From contig JAGPYM010000002.1 in NCBI GenBank assembly GCA_020736575.1, forward strand, positions 1,860,001-1,924,000: 64,000 nt of DNA. Reading direction: 5' to 3'. Shown one piece after another: positions 22,020 through 32,051 of the stretch. This stretch comes from Thelonectria olida. Taxonomy: Eukaryota; Ascomycota; Sordariomycetes; Hypocreales; Nectriaceae. Position 1 is the first letter of the stretch. Each line of letters opens with the position of its first letter. The translations under genes were made by a program, and so were the position numbers. Below the pieces are notes generated by a model. The model had not been told where the DNA came from. It did no database searches and worked only from the letters and a program-made list of their open reading frames with translations.

Positions 22020-22025
22020 CACGTG
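22020..22025. promoter_or_regulatory. CACGTG E-box in the CYT1/RNA1 promoter
   Basis: CACGTG starts six bases beyond the CCAAT box. Cbf1-type bHLH factors bind it. Adjacent CCAAT and CACGTG elements suggest combined control of CYT1. Confidence 0.45.
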
Positions 22026-22419
22026 GCCTGAGGATCCATTTTCCCTGTGGCCGGACGGCTCCCAGAAGAGCCTCTGGAGCTGGCCAACGACTGCCGGAAA
22101 AACCCGAACCGACTCCGAAAAGAGTTCTTGAGAGTTATGGACCCGTGCTCACTTAGTCAGCAAAACGCCTCTAGGTCTAGGCACAACACAGATGCCTGCC
22201 CATGACCTCGTTGCCCTGCAGGCATGTTGACAGGAGAATGCAAAGTGTGGTGCAGCAATTTTACCCCACCCCCACCTTCACTCACACCCGACGCTTTAAA
22301 GCACACATCCTTTTGCCTGTGCTGCAGCCTCCCGTTATTTTGATTCGCGATCGCATCTCTTAGAGTTGTGCTCCTTTATTTCACTTTACTTTAGCCTGCT
22401 TAGTACCTCTTGTTCAACC

Positions 22420-23743
22420 ATGGCCCCTTCCAGCAAGGTCTTTACCCTCGAGGGTCTGGCTCTCAAACTCGATACCGCTGAGGATGTCGAGCCTCATATC
22501 GCCGAACTCCGAGCCAACGATGTTGAGGAGGTGAGGCTGTTGGGAAACACTCTTGGCGTTGGCGCCTGCAAGCTTCTTGGTGAAGTCTTGGCCACCAAGA
22601 AGAACCTCCGGGTATGTTACGGCCCCCTTTAAACTTCTGCGTTACTCTTCTAACACCTCTTTCTCTTAGATTGCGAACCTCGCTGATATCTTTACCGGTC
22701 GACTCCTCAGCGAGATTCCCGAAGCCCTCTCCTCCCTCCTTACGTCTATTCTCAACCTCCCCAAGCTCAACACCATCAACTTGAACGACAACGCCTTCGG
22801 CTTGAACACACAGGCTCCCCTCGTTGCCTTCCTCGCGGCACACGTGCCTCTTCAGCACCTCTACCTCAACAACAACGGTCTTGGCCCTCATGCCGGTATC
22901 CTCGTTGCCGATGCTCTTTCAGAGCTCCACGCCAAGAAGGTGACTGCACGAAAGGAGGGCCAGGAGGTTCCCGATCTGGAGACTGTCATCTGCGGCCGAA
23001 ACCGACTCGAGAACGGAAGTATGACGGCTTGGGCCAAGACATACAGCCTCCACAACAAGATCAAGGAGATCAAGATGGTTCAGAATGGTATCCGACAGGA
23101 GGGTATCTCCCACCTTCTTACCAATGGTCTTGTCAACGCTACTGAGATTCAAGTTTTGGACCTTCAAGACAACACTTTTACTCTTAAGGGCGCCAAAGCC
23201 CTGGCCAAGGTTGTGGCAGGCTGGACTGACCTCCAGGAGCTCGGCGTTGGCGACTCCCTCCTAGGTGGCAAGGGCGGTGTGCGCGTAGCCGAGGCTCTGG
23301 ACAAGGGCAAGAACGCCAAGCTCGAGATTCTGCGACTTCAGTACAACGAGATCACCGCCCCTGGTGTCAAGGCCTTCGCCACTGCTGCCAAGAACAGCCT
23401 TCCTGCTTTGAAGCGAATTGAGCTCAACGGCAACAAGTTTACTGAGGATGACGAGTCCATCCTTGCTCTTCAGGAGCTGCTCGAGGAGCGAAAGGAGAAG
23501 CTCGGTGGTGATGTCGTCACTGAGGACGACTGGGGTGTTGACAGTCTGAGCGACCTTGAGGAAGTCGATAGCGAGGAGGAAGAGGAGGAGGAGGAGGAGG
23601 AGGAGGAGGAGGAGGTCTCTGCCGAGAAGCGGGCCGAGAAGCTGATCAAGGAGGCTGAGGAGGCCCAGGAGGAGCCCGTTATCCCTGTCCAGGACAAGGA
23701 GGTTGACGAGCTAGCCAAGAAGCTTGAGAAGACTGGCATTTAG
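22420..23743 (+). CDS. RNA1: Ran GTPase-activating protein (RanGAP1 / Rna1)
   Basis: Two exons (22420-22611 and 22670-23743) joined across a 58-nt intron give 421 residues. The ATG at 22420 is in CAACCATGG context; an upstream in-frame ATG at 22366 would add 18 residues of poor character. The protein is made of leucine-rich repeats of the ribonuclease-inhibitor/RanGAP type (LNTINLNDNAFG, LQHLYLNNNGLG, ETVICGRNRLENGS, EIKMVQNGIRQEG, IQVLDLQDNTF, LEILRLQYNEI, LKRIELNGNKF). It ends in a strongly acidic tract near 360-380 and a Lys/Glu-rich tail. The CGRNRLENGS loop is the conserved catalytic face. Rna1 stimulates GTP hydrolysis by Ran in the cytoplasm and so sets the direction of nuclear transport. 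Confidence 0.95.
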
Positions 23744-24522
23744 ATAGCACGCCATTAGATGAACTGCATGATCACGATCAACGAGAATTCAGAAGCCCGG
23801 AAGGAAAACTCGATACCCTTTCAAGTTTGGTGTTGGATGGAAATACAGATACTTAGATAGCCACGTTCTTTTGGCTAATACATGTGACACATCAAATCTT
23901 AGCCATTTACCAGCAGACAGAAAAGACACATATAGTATACGAAATCATTTTATTTAAAATAGTGCATAATGCAGAAACCTAGCGGACATCGCCTCCCAGG
24001 CAAGGAGTACATATCAATACCTTTGGAGCTTGAAGAAGGTTTGGGTTAGAAGCAAACTGAAGTGTTCCTCAAGGAGATATCAGTGTACTATCAGTATGTC
24101 AGGTGGACGTACCTCAGGTCAACACATGTTGCCACGGGTTTTGTCTCTAAAGAAGCCAGACGGTTAGCACACACTGACGGGTATCGAAGGGTAAGGTATA
24201 GAGGGAGACAGGAGTTTGTGTAGTTTAATAGAGAATGCCAAAAGAAACCAAGAAAACGGTATCCTCCGTCAGCGCCAACCATGCCTTCCAACAGTAAAAA
24301 TCATTCATTCTTCTCTCCCTCGATAAGAGTAATGTCTGCCATGGAGCGTCCCTTGTGTTTCCGCCATTTGTATAATGATGACATGTCCGCCGCGTACATG
24401 AGAAAGGAAAAGAACCCGAACCCCCTCGTCCTCTGAGCTGCTATGTATCCGGGCCGCTTGTTGAATTGGGCCGGTGCTAACTAGGTATATAATATTTTCT
24501 TTAGCTCAGGAGGATGGTTTAT
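23744..24522. other. Convergent 3' spacer between RNA1 and the polyQ gene
   Basis: 780 bases of AT-richer non-coding sequence holding two facing 3' UTRs. No gene seen. Confidence 0.6.
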
Positions 24523-24838
24523 TTACATCATGACATCCATGGCATCCGACTGGCCACCGAACTGCTGGTAGTTACCGTACTGACTTGCCATGTCTAGCAT
24601 CTGCTGCTGGCGGGCGTAGTCGGCACCCATGTAGACAGGATCTGTGGCAGGAGTGTAAGCTGGTTGAGGAGTGAAATGGCTGTGGACGTCTTGGAAGCGG
24701 TTCTGCAGCTGGCGCTGGTTCTCTCGACGCATCATCTCTTCGTATCCGGAGAGCATGTATGGTTCTGTGTCGCTGTTGTCCGAATCGACCCAGCGACCAT
24801 CGCCGGTCTGGTAGGCGGCTGAGTCCAGAGGCATGGTT

Positions 24839-24918
<80 letters not shown>

Positions 24919-25425
24919 TTGTTGTTGCTCCTGTGCTTGCTGTTGCGCTCGCTCATATCGCATATGAGCTAGGTGCTCCTCCTGCTCGACTGTAGTGCTA
25001 CTCCAGGCCAAGGCAGGAATGTCGCCACCATTTCCAGGGGGGCAAATACTCCAGAGTTCAATGAGTCTCAGCTGCTGAGGAGTGTCGGCGATTCTGAAAA
25101 GCTGGACCTGAGAAGGGGTGAGGGTAGACGGGTCAACGCCATGGTCGCGCAGAACAGCTTCGGGGCTTGGTGACTCGGTCTGCGGCGGCTCTGAAGAATG
25201 TCGCTGCGGCTCCTCTCGTTGCTGCGCAGGCTGAGTTCGCACAACATGGGCAGAGTGTGTGTAGTGCTGTGAGACGGAATAGATGATGGGCTTTGGCTCA
25301 GGCGCGGGTTGTTCCTGGACAGGCTCTGGAGCTGGAGCTTGAACCTCGGGGTTGAAGGTGAGGTTTCGAGAGAAGAGAGCGGCAAGCTCATCATGCATGC
25401 GCATGTCTTGCTGAGGTGAAGCCAT
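24523..25425 (-). CDS. Fungal polyglutamine protein of unknown function, 300 aa
   Basis: Single exon of 300 residues. The first ~85 residues are Pro/Gln/Glu-rich. Next comes a conserved-looking helical segment (about 88-130: EAVLRDHGVDPSTLTPSQVQ, then LFRIADTPQQLRLIELWSICPP). An uninterrupted run of 30 glutamines follows at 167-196, encoded mostly by alternating CAG/CAA. The C-terminal ~100 residues are Gln/Tyr/Met-rich (YARQQQMLDMASQYGNYQQF). Such composition is typical of transcription cofactors and prion-like or condensate proteins. I do not recognise a named family, so a nuclear regulatory role is inference. Confidence 0.8.
24838..24927. repeat. CAG/CAA trinucleotide tract encoding Q30
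   Basis: Ninety bases of TGT/TGC/TTG-type triplets on the plus strand, with a 42+ base section of perfect TGTTGC hexamers, encode 30 glutamines of the minus-strand gene. The CAA interruptions would tend to stabilise it, but the hexamer block can still slip. Confidence 0.95.
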
Positions 25426-27693
25426 TTTGTTGATCTGCCATGATGTTAGTGACTGGAGGGATATTCAAGTACTCGGTACCTAATAAGTAGAGGTACTACC
25501 TAAGGTAGATATGAGAATGGTTTGATAATGCACCTTGTTATAAGTGATGAGGCGATTTCTCGAGGTCAAGGAAATATCTTCTTTCCGATACTCGGCAATA
25601 TCAGATTTCTGCCAGAGGGTAAAAGAGGGAGATTTCAGCCAAATTCCCGGGTATATTGTCTCTCTATGTTTCGCCTTCTTCCGAGCGATCGATATGAGGC
25701 AGGGTCCTGGGAACTGGGGAGGTGGTGGGGTGGCAAGGGACAGCGGAGGTGTGACGAATCTGTTGGAGTTGGTGTCGCAGACGCGGACGTGGAAAAGTTG
25801 GCAGCAAACGGGGAGAGTGATGTTTTTCTTTTTTCTTTTTATTCAGCTATAGAAAGGACAGAGCGATATAAGTAGGTAGAGAGAGGGAGAAAGAAAGGGA
25901 GAAGAGGATGAGAGAGATATTCGCAGGGACTGGACGCTTTGTTTGGGCTGGTCACTGGTGTGTCTAAGAGCGGTGGGCCGTTGGGTTGGGTTGCAGGTGC
26001 GCCAGGGCCAGAGGGTGGGGAGACAGATGGAAGGTACTTGTAGGGCAGTCGGTTAGGCTGGCTTCTCTTCGGTTTCTTTTTTTGCTGCGTGTGTGTATGT
26101 ATTTGTGAATGAAGAGAGCTGTGGCCGTTGAGTGTCTTTTCGGGCAGAAGAAGGGGAAGAGGAAGAGGAACAGAAAGAGACACAAGTCAGGTGGGATGCC
26201 AGCGCGTGAAGGCGTTGAAGATGGACGAGGCTCGGAGGAGGGGCAAAAGGGTCGGCGGCCACCAGACGGGAGGTTTGGTGGAGTTTTACAGGGGACCGCC
26301 TCCCTAAGAAGCCCGAGGCATGCTGCCCGCCTCCATCCAACATACCTCCTCCACTGCCAGTAGCTCACATCGAACAGCACAGTTCCAAGAGATGACCCCA
26401 TGATGAATTGTTTCTGATCATCACTTCTTGTTCTGAGTCTGCTGCCTATTTCACGACCGCACGCCCCCCACGGCTTTGTTAATCTCTCCTTCATTCCATG
26501 ATTCATGCATCCATCCGCTCAACCTGGTCCCTCTACTTCACGCTCTCTCTCCATGCTCCATCACGATCCATTACACCCACTACGCCTCTCCGAAACGAAC
26601 CCTGCTAAAATCAGACGGTTTCGCCTGGCCCCGGTTCGCCCGTCTGCGTGACCCAATGAGCCAGTGCCACACGGTGAGGCCCAGACGACTAAACCACCCA
26701 TGGAATGAATCATGGGCAATGCTGGGAATACCAAACCCAGAGCATGAATACATGTCATTCAATGTTCCTCATCAGCCGTCAACAAAGGGAGTGGCAAACA
26801 TGCCACATCAACCTTTGTCTTTGTCTCAGCTAACTTAGGAGTGTCTTAAAACATCTGTAATTCTGCAAACAAAGCTATCACAACAAGAGGCACAGACAGA
26901 TCATGTCCATCAAATAACTTACCTACTCTGTAAGTCACTCACCGCCCATCACAGGCTTATTTTCCATCGTGGCCCTTTGTCCGCGCTATTATCGGACCCC
27001 CCTCTCAACAAAAGACGTGCAGCCCGACCACAGGCACCATGAACAACAACCAGAAGACTAGAAACCCTTCAACGGAGGTGGTGAATCTTACATTCGGTGA
27101 TGTCCAAGAGATCTGATCTCACATGATCCTCATAGGCTTAGAATATCCGATATCAAATGAGTCCTGGCACTTCCTTCCTCTGGACTACCACACATCTCAA
27201 AAGCCATGTATGCACTCCAGAGTCCAGAGTCCAGACTCACCCTGTAAAACGTCACAGATCCGAGCCAACGCACACGCTTGACGGATGCATCTCTCCGAAT
27301 CCTCGGCTGCAGGGGGACACACGATGTGACGGCCCACGGGACTTCTCGACACTGAGGGAGGGGCACATGTGGATTGCCGGCAAGCCACTCCCGCATTTTA
27401 GCCTCCACAGCCACAGTGGCTCAAAACCTCTCCACGTCCTCATCAGCCTCAATCAAGCCTCCCAATTTCTCGGCGCCTCAGGCAACCACAGCCTCCAGCC
27501 TCGCCAGTAGGTTCCCAGGTTGACGACACACGCAGCTCTCAGGCTGCCTGAAAGTGAAGCTCCAAGCCAAAGCTCAACACCAGTCCTCCACCCATTCTCC
27601 ATCCAGCATCACCACACGATTCCCCCATAATCTCCCATTCGTTCTCGCTTGCCAATCGTAATTTGATCCCTTTTCCAAAAGCCCACTGCCATC
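25426..27693. other. Divergent intergenic region polyQ gene / PRE10
   Basis: 2.27 kb without a supportable gene. The left 900 bases are pyrimidine-rich on the minus strand (promoter and leader of the polyQ gene). The right ~200 bases are the PRE10 promoter. The middle has only short, composition-shifting frames. Confidence 0.55.
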
Positions 27694-28734
27694 ATGGTAA
27701 GCTCTTTCCAGCTTTGTTCATCGACTGTTTCCCCCCACCAGGGAGAGCTTCTACTTCACCTTGCTGACTACCTCGTGTACATAGACGTCGATAGGAACGG
27801 GCTACGATCTTCTCAACTCCATCTTCTCGCCTGATGGTCGAAACTTCCAGGTCGAATATGCAGTCAAGGCGGTGGAAAATGGCGGCACTTCGATTGGCAT
27901 CCGAGCCAAGGACGGCGTTGTCCTGGCAGTTGAGAAGGTCGTCTCTTCCAAGCTTCTAAAACCAGGTGCCAACAAGCGCATCGGCACTGTTGACAGCCAC
28001 ATTGGATCAGTATGACAACCCAGTCCTCTCTGTCTTCTTCTCTCCGGTTGGACTAATGTCTGGCTCTTGTTGCTTAGGTTTACTCTGGTATGGTTCCCGA
28101 TGGACGTCACTTCATCGACCGTGCCCGTGACGAGGCCCAGAGCTGGCGATCGAACTTCAAGACCCCCATTCCCACATCCGACCTTGCTTCCCGCATGGGC
28201 GGCTACCTCCAGGCCTACACCATGTACGGTTCCGTCCGACCATTCGGCATCACCGCCATCCTGGGAGGCGTAGACACCTCCGAGGAGACCCCCGTGGACG
28301 GCGAAGTTGGCTCTGGTCCCAAGTGCGGCGCTGGCGGCAAGGTCCCCGGCAAGCATGGCGGCCCCTTCTTGTACATGATTGAGCCCAGCGGTCTATACTG
28401 GGGATACTACGGCGCCGCCACTGGCAAGGGCCGCCAGGCCGCCAAGGCCGAGCTCGAGAAGCTTGACCTACCCGCGGGCAACATCACACTGCACGAGGCC
28501 GTCAAGGAGGCTGCGCGTATCATCTATGTCGCACAGAAGGACAACAAGGATAAGGACTTCGAGCTGGAGATGACCTGGATCAGCACAATCGACGGCCCCA
28601 CCAAGGGCCGACATATGGAGGTGCCCAAGGAGCTCCGGGAGGAGGCTGAGAGGTTAGCAAAGGCGGAGGACGAGCTAGAAGACGATGACGATGAGGACGA
28701 CAAGAAGGATGAAGACGACAAGATGGAGGACTAG
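27694..28734 (+). CDS. PRE10: 20S proteasome subunit alpha-7 (PSMA3 type)
   Basis: Three coding exons: 27694-27696 (ATG only), 27785-28009 and 28078-28734, with introns of 88 and 68 nt. The product is 294 residues. The N-terminus [19 protein letters not shown] then [14 protein letters not shown] is the proteasome alpha signature, and the sequence as a whole fits alpha-7 (Pre10/PSMA3), including [43 protein letters not shown] and [11 protein letters not shown]. Residues ~140-172 are an extra Gly/Lys-rich loop not found in the yeast protein. The C-terminus ends in a strongly acidic Asp/Glu/Lys tail (274-294), usual for alpha-7. Alpha subunits form the gated outer rings of the 20S core. As in RPT1, the first intron directly follows the ATG. 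Confidence 0.95.
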
Positions 28735-28937
28735 AAACCACGCTGTGTTCAAGCAAAAAGAGAACACTCTGTACTATCATGATGGCAGGGTCATAGATTT
28801 AATGGTTCAACTGCAAGCATTCCAAATGATTCTGCTCTGTAGGCGTGCTTTTAAATACTGTCAACTTTTCCATTTTCCGTCTATTTAGAGGCCATGCATA
28901 TATATCTAAGGCAAACGAGGAGGCAAATGGGGGGGTA

Positions 28938-31900
28938 TCAAGGGTGAGCCTGCGACGCAAGATTCTGGCACCAATTGTTCCAGTCAGCAAAGAAGGAGCT
29001 CTGCAGCTTGGCCTCGCCCAGGACCCAGTCGGACTGCGACTTTGCGTAGACGGCGGCCACCTCCTTGATCTTGGTCTTGTCTGCCACATACAAAGTCGAT
29101 GCGACGATGAGGCTCGCGGCGCTGGCTGCCTTGGCATATGCGTGCGCGTTATCCTTTGCGGCCTCGGCGTGGATCTCGAGGAGCACGGCCAACAAGTCGT
29201 CGCCGTCGGGCGCATCGGCGTCCTCGCGGTTGCTGCGGGCTTTCTTGAGGGCCTTTTGGTAGTTGAGGATGATTTCGCAGGCGCGGGCGCCGATGGCCTT
29301 TGTGTTTGTGACGCGCATGAGGTTAAGGAGGGGGAGGAGGAGGGAGAAGGCGAGAGGGCTTTGGGCCTCGTTGCGGACGTAGATGTCGAGGAGGTCGAGG
29401 ATGCGGTTCTTGAAGTTGACGACGGACTGCTTGGCCTCCTTCTTCTGCTTCTTGGCGTTGTCGGGGCGGGACTTTGCCTGTTGCTTGAAGACCTCCCCAA
29501 GCTTCTCGTCAAGGGCGAGCATCTCCGAGTCGGACATGTCGGCGTCTGAGTCGGAGGATTCTGCCTCGTTGTCCTTGTCCAGGCGATGGCTCTTGAGGAT
29601 CTTTTCCATTAGTTCGTCTAGGTCTTGGGGGCCTTGCTTTTCCGACTCTTCTTCGTCTTCGTCGTCGTCGTCGTCTTCGTCGTTGTCGTCTTCCTCTGCA
29701 TCATCTTCTTCGTCAGAGCCATCCTCGTCTCCAGATTCGGCCCCGCCGTTCTGCTCCTTTAGATCGATGAATTCCACATCGGAATCGATCTCGATATCAG
29801 AGTCATCCCCGTCACCAGATGATTCATTCTCTCCGTCGATTTCCATGTCATCCTCGGTGTTGAAGAGTTCCCTCTGTCCCTTTGTGCTTTCGTCATGAGC
29901 AAGAGGGCCAGTCAACAGCTCCAGTCCTTCAGCCGAGATCTGTGACGTAAAGGCTTCGAACACTTGCTGTGATACTTGCCGCATCAGCGATGACGGGCGG
30001 GCGACCATGGACAAGAGAATTTCAACCAGAAGTTCAGACGTTCCAGGCTCGCTGTCCTCAGATTTGCCCTTCTTGAGTCTGTCCGAGTACTGAGCAAGAT
30101 CGCTCAGAACCTCCATCGCGTCCGGGTCCTGGTTATACAACTGGAAGATTGATACAGCATGCAGCATTGCCAGGCTCTGGAACAGATTCTTCTCGTTCGC
30201 GCTCTTTGACTTGCGTTTCAAGAGCTTCTGCATACGGACGAGTGCTTCTTCCACAGCCGTCTGAATCTCCTCCGTCATAGCTACCGAATCGGGGTCAATT
30301 GAGGATACAGCCAGACACAGAGTTTCATAATCTTCAGTCTTCCGGCTCATCTTCGCAAAGGAAGACTCGAGACGAGTCCGGCAAAGCTCTTGTAGCTGTT
30401 CTGTAGGTGCATCCCCGAGGATGTGCTTAGGTTCTGAGTAAGCTAGTAGCGATAGCTCGTGCAGGGCAGAAGAGAAGGTGTTCTTTAGCATGTCACCGGA
30501 TAAAGGCGATGCAGAGGCATTGAGCACCTTGGAGAGGTATTCGACGTAGACTCGAAGTGTAGGCAATTGCTGAGAAGCTTCAAGCTTGGCCAGAGAGTCG
30601 ATGGGCTTGCGGATAATCCCATGCGTCTCATCTCCAGCATCTTCCGTAAGATTCTGCAGGATCTTGTCCACCGTCTTAGTGCTAGTCCTCTGGTCGAAGT
30701 TGTAAGCGCCATTCGTGCCCAGGAGACTGCGCAGAACAGGCACGAGAGTGTTGGGGTGAGCCGAGACAACCGATTCGATGGCCTTGAGGGCCTTGATAGC
30801 TGCTCGGTGTAGGTAACGTCCTTCCTTTGCGGCCTGGTTCATCAAGCAGGCCGTCAAATTCTTGCTGAAGAGGCATTCGATGTGGGATTCGTGCTCGACG
30901 AGTCCTTCCAGCATCTTCTGGAAGACGGCGAAACCCTTGAACTTCTGTCCATCGGTGGCACTTTTGGAGAACAATCCATCTAACAGAGGTTAGCATATGA
31001 CCAGGTGAGGACCTCGCTCGTGAAACATACCATCTACCACGCGAGACCAGAACTGCTCAAACTCCTCAGGCCCAGAATCCGCTTTCCTCACGTAATGTGC
31101 CAGAATGAGGTCCCAAACGAAGTGCAACTGGGCAGTCCAGCTGGCCACTTGCTTGTTCTTCTGGCCTTGGGGGCCTTGGTCCTGAGAAAAGCTCTCCCTC
31201 AGCACGGCAGCAAGGTCGCCGAACGACCTCTTCGAAAGCGGGTTCTCCCAAGGCTTGACCTTGAGCTCGGGGAATCGATCCAAGGCAACGAACCAGATAG
31301 CTGCTCCCTCGGGGGTCTTGGCTAATCTTGCGTCGGCTAATTTCTCCAGCGTCGCTTTGGCTTCCTCCTTGCTCATGTGCTGAATAGCCTGGACAATGAC
31401 CCAGCCGCATTGAGATCGCAGCCAGACCTTCTTGTTGGCCATCTTCACCAGCAATTCCAAGACAGTGTTCCACCTCGAGGCATCGCGGAAGAGGATGCCG
31501 GCTTGAACAAAACACTCAATGCCAAAGAGCTGTCCAAAGAAATGATCTCGTTCCTCCTGGCCTGGGATATTTCCAACGGCCTGTGTCTTCTCTGCCAAGA
31601 TGCTGAGCGCCTTCTCAAAGGTGAGACCTGGATATTGTGTTTCGGATAGAGGTTTGTCTCCGAATAGCTGTCCCAGTATCTCTGTAATTACGAGGCTGAA
31701 TCCCAGTCGCGAAGCATTCCTGCCGCTCGCGAGGCCGCGGAACAATCGACGATCCAGGTGCCTTAGCAGCACGGGCTCCGGAACGCCATCTCCGCCCAGC
31801 AAGCTGGATACTATGCAGTCTGCGGCTTCGATGCGATCGTTTGCGTCTTCGCTGCCGAGGAGTTCGTAAAGAGCAGCTTCTCGTTTTCGATCGTCGCCCA

Positions 31901-32051
31901 ATGGGTTCTCGACGAATGGGGTCTTGTCGAGGGTAACCTTGGGCTGGTTTGTGGCGGGCGCATTCGACTTTTTGTCATTCTTGGTTCGTTTCTGGGGGTT
32001 CTGGACAGAATTCGAGCCTTCCTTGGCCCCGCGCTTTCTTTTGCTACCCAT
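28938..32051 (-). CDS. POL5: Pol5 / Myb-binding protein 1A family nucleolar protein
   Basis: Two exons on the minus strand (31031-32051 and 28938-30979) joined across a 51-nt intron give 1020 residues. The start MGSKRKRGAK was chosen at 32051; the frame is open further upstream but without similar quality. The body is an alpha-helical repeat protein. Recognisable Pol5/MYBBP1A features are the early block DRIEAADCIVSSLLGGDGVP with LLRHLDRRLFRGLASGR, the WIVQAIQ-type helices, and a long acidic tract near residues 755-790. Pol5, despite its name, is not a polymerase. It is an essential nucleolar factor for rDNA transcription and 60S pre-ribosome assembly. Its 3' end faces PRE10 with only ~200 bases between stop codons. 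Confidence 0.92.

Larger units (their letters stand above)
21860..22419. promoter_or_regulatory. Bidirectional promoter CYT1 / RNA1
   Basis: 560 bases between two divergent starts. It holds a CCAAT box and an adjacent CACGTG (listed separately) and a pyrimidine-rich leader in front of RNA1. Confidence 0.65.

Noticed and set aside
28799..29549. Ser/Arg-rich and Val/Leu-rich frames at the 3' end of POL5
   Set aside because: Both overlap the POL5 acidic/coding region in other frames and contain only low-complexity sequence.
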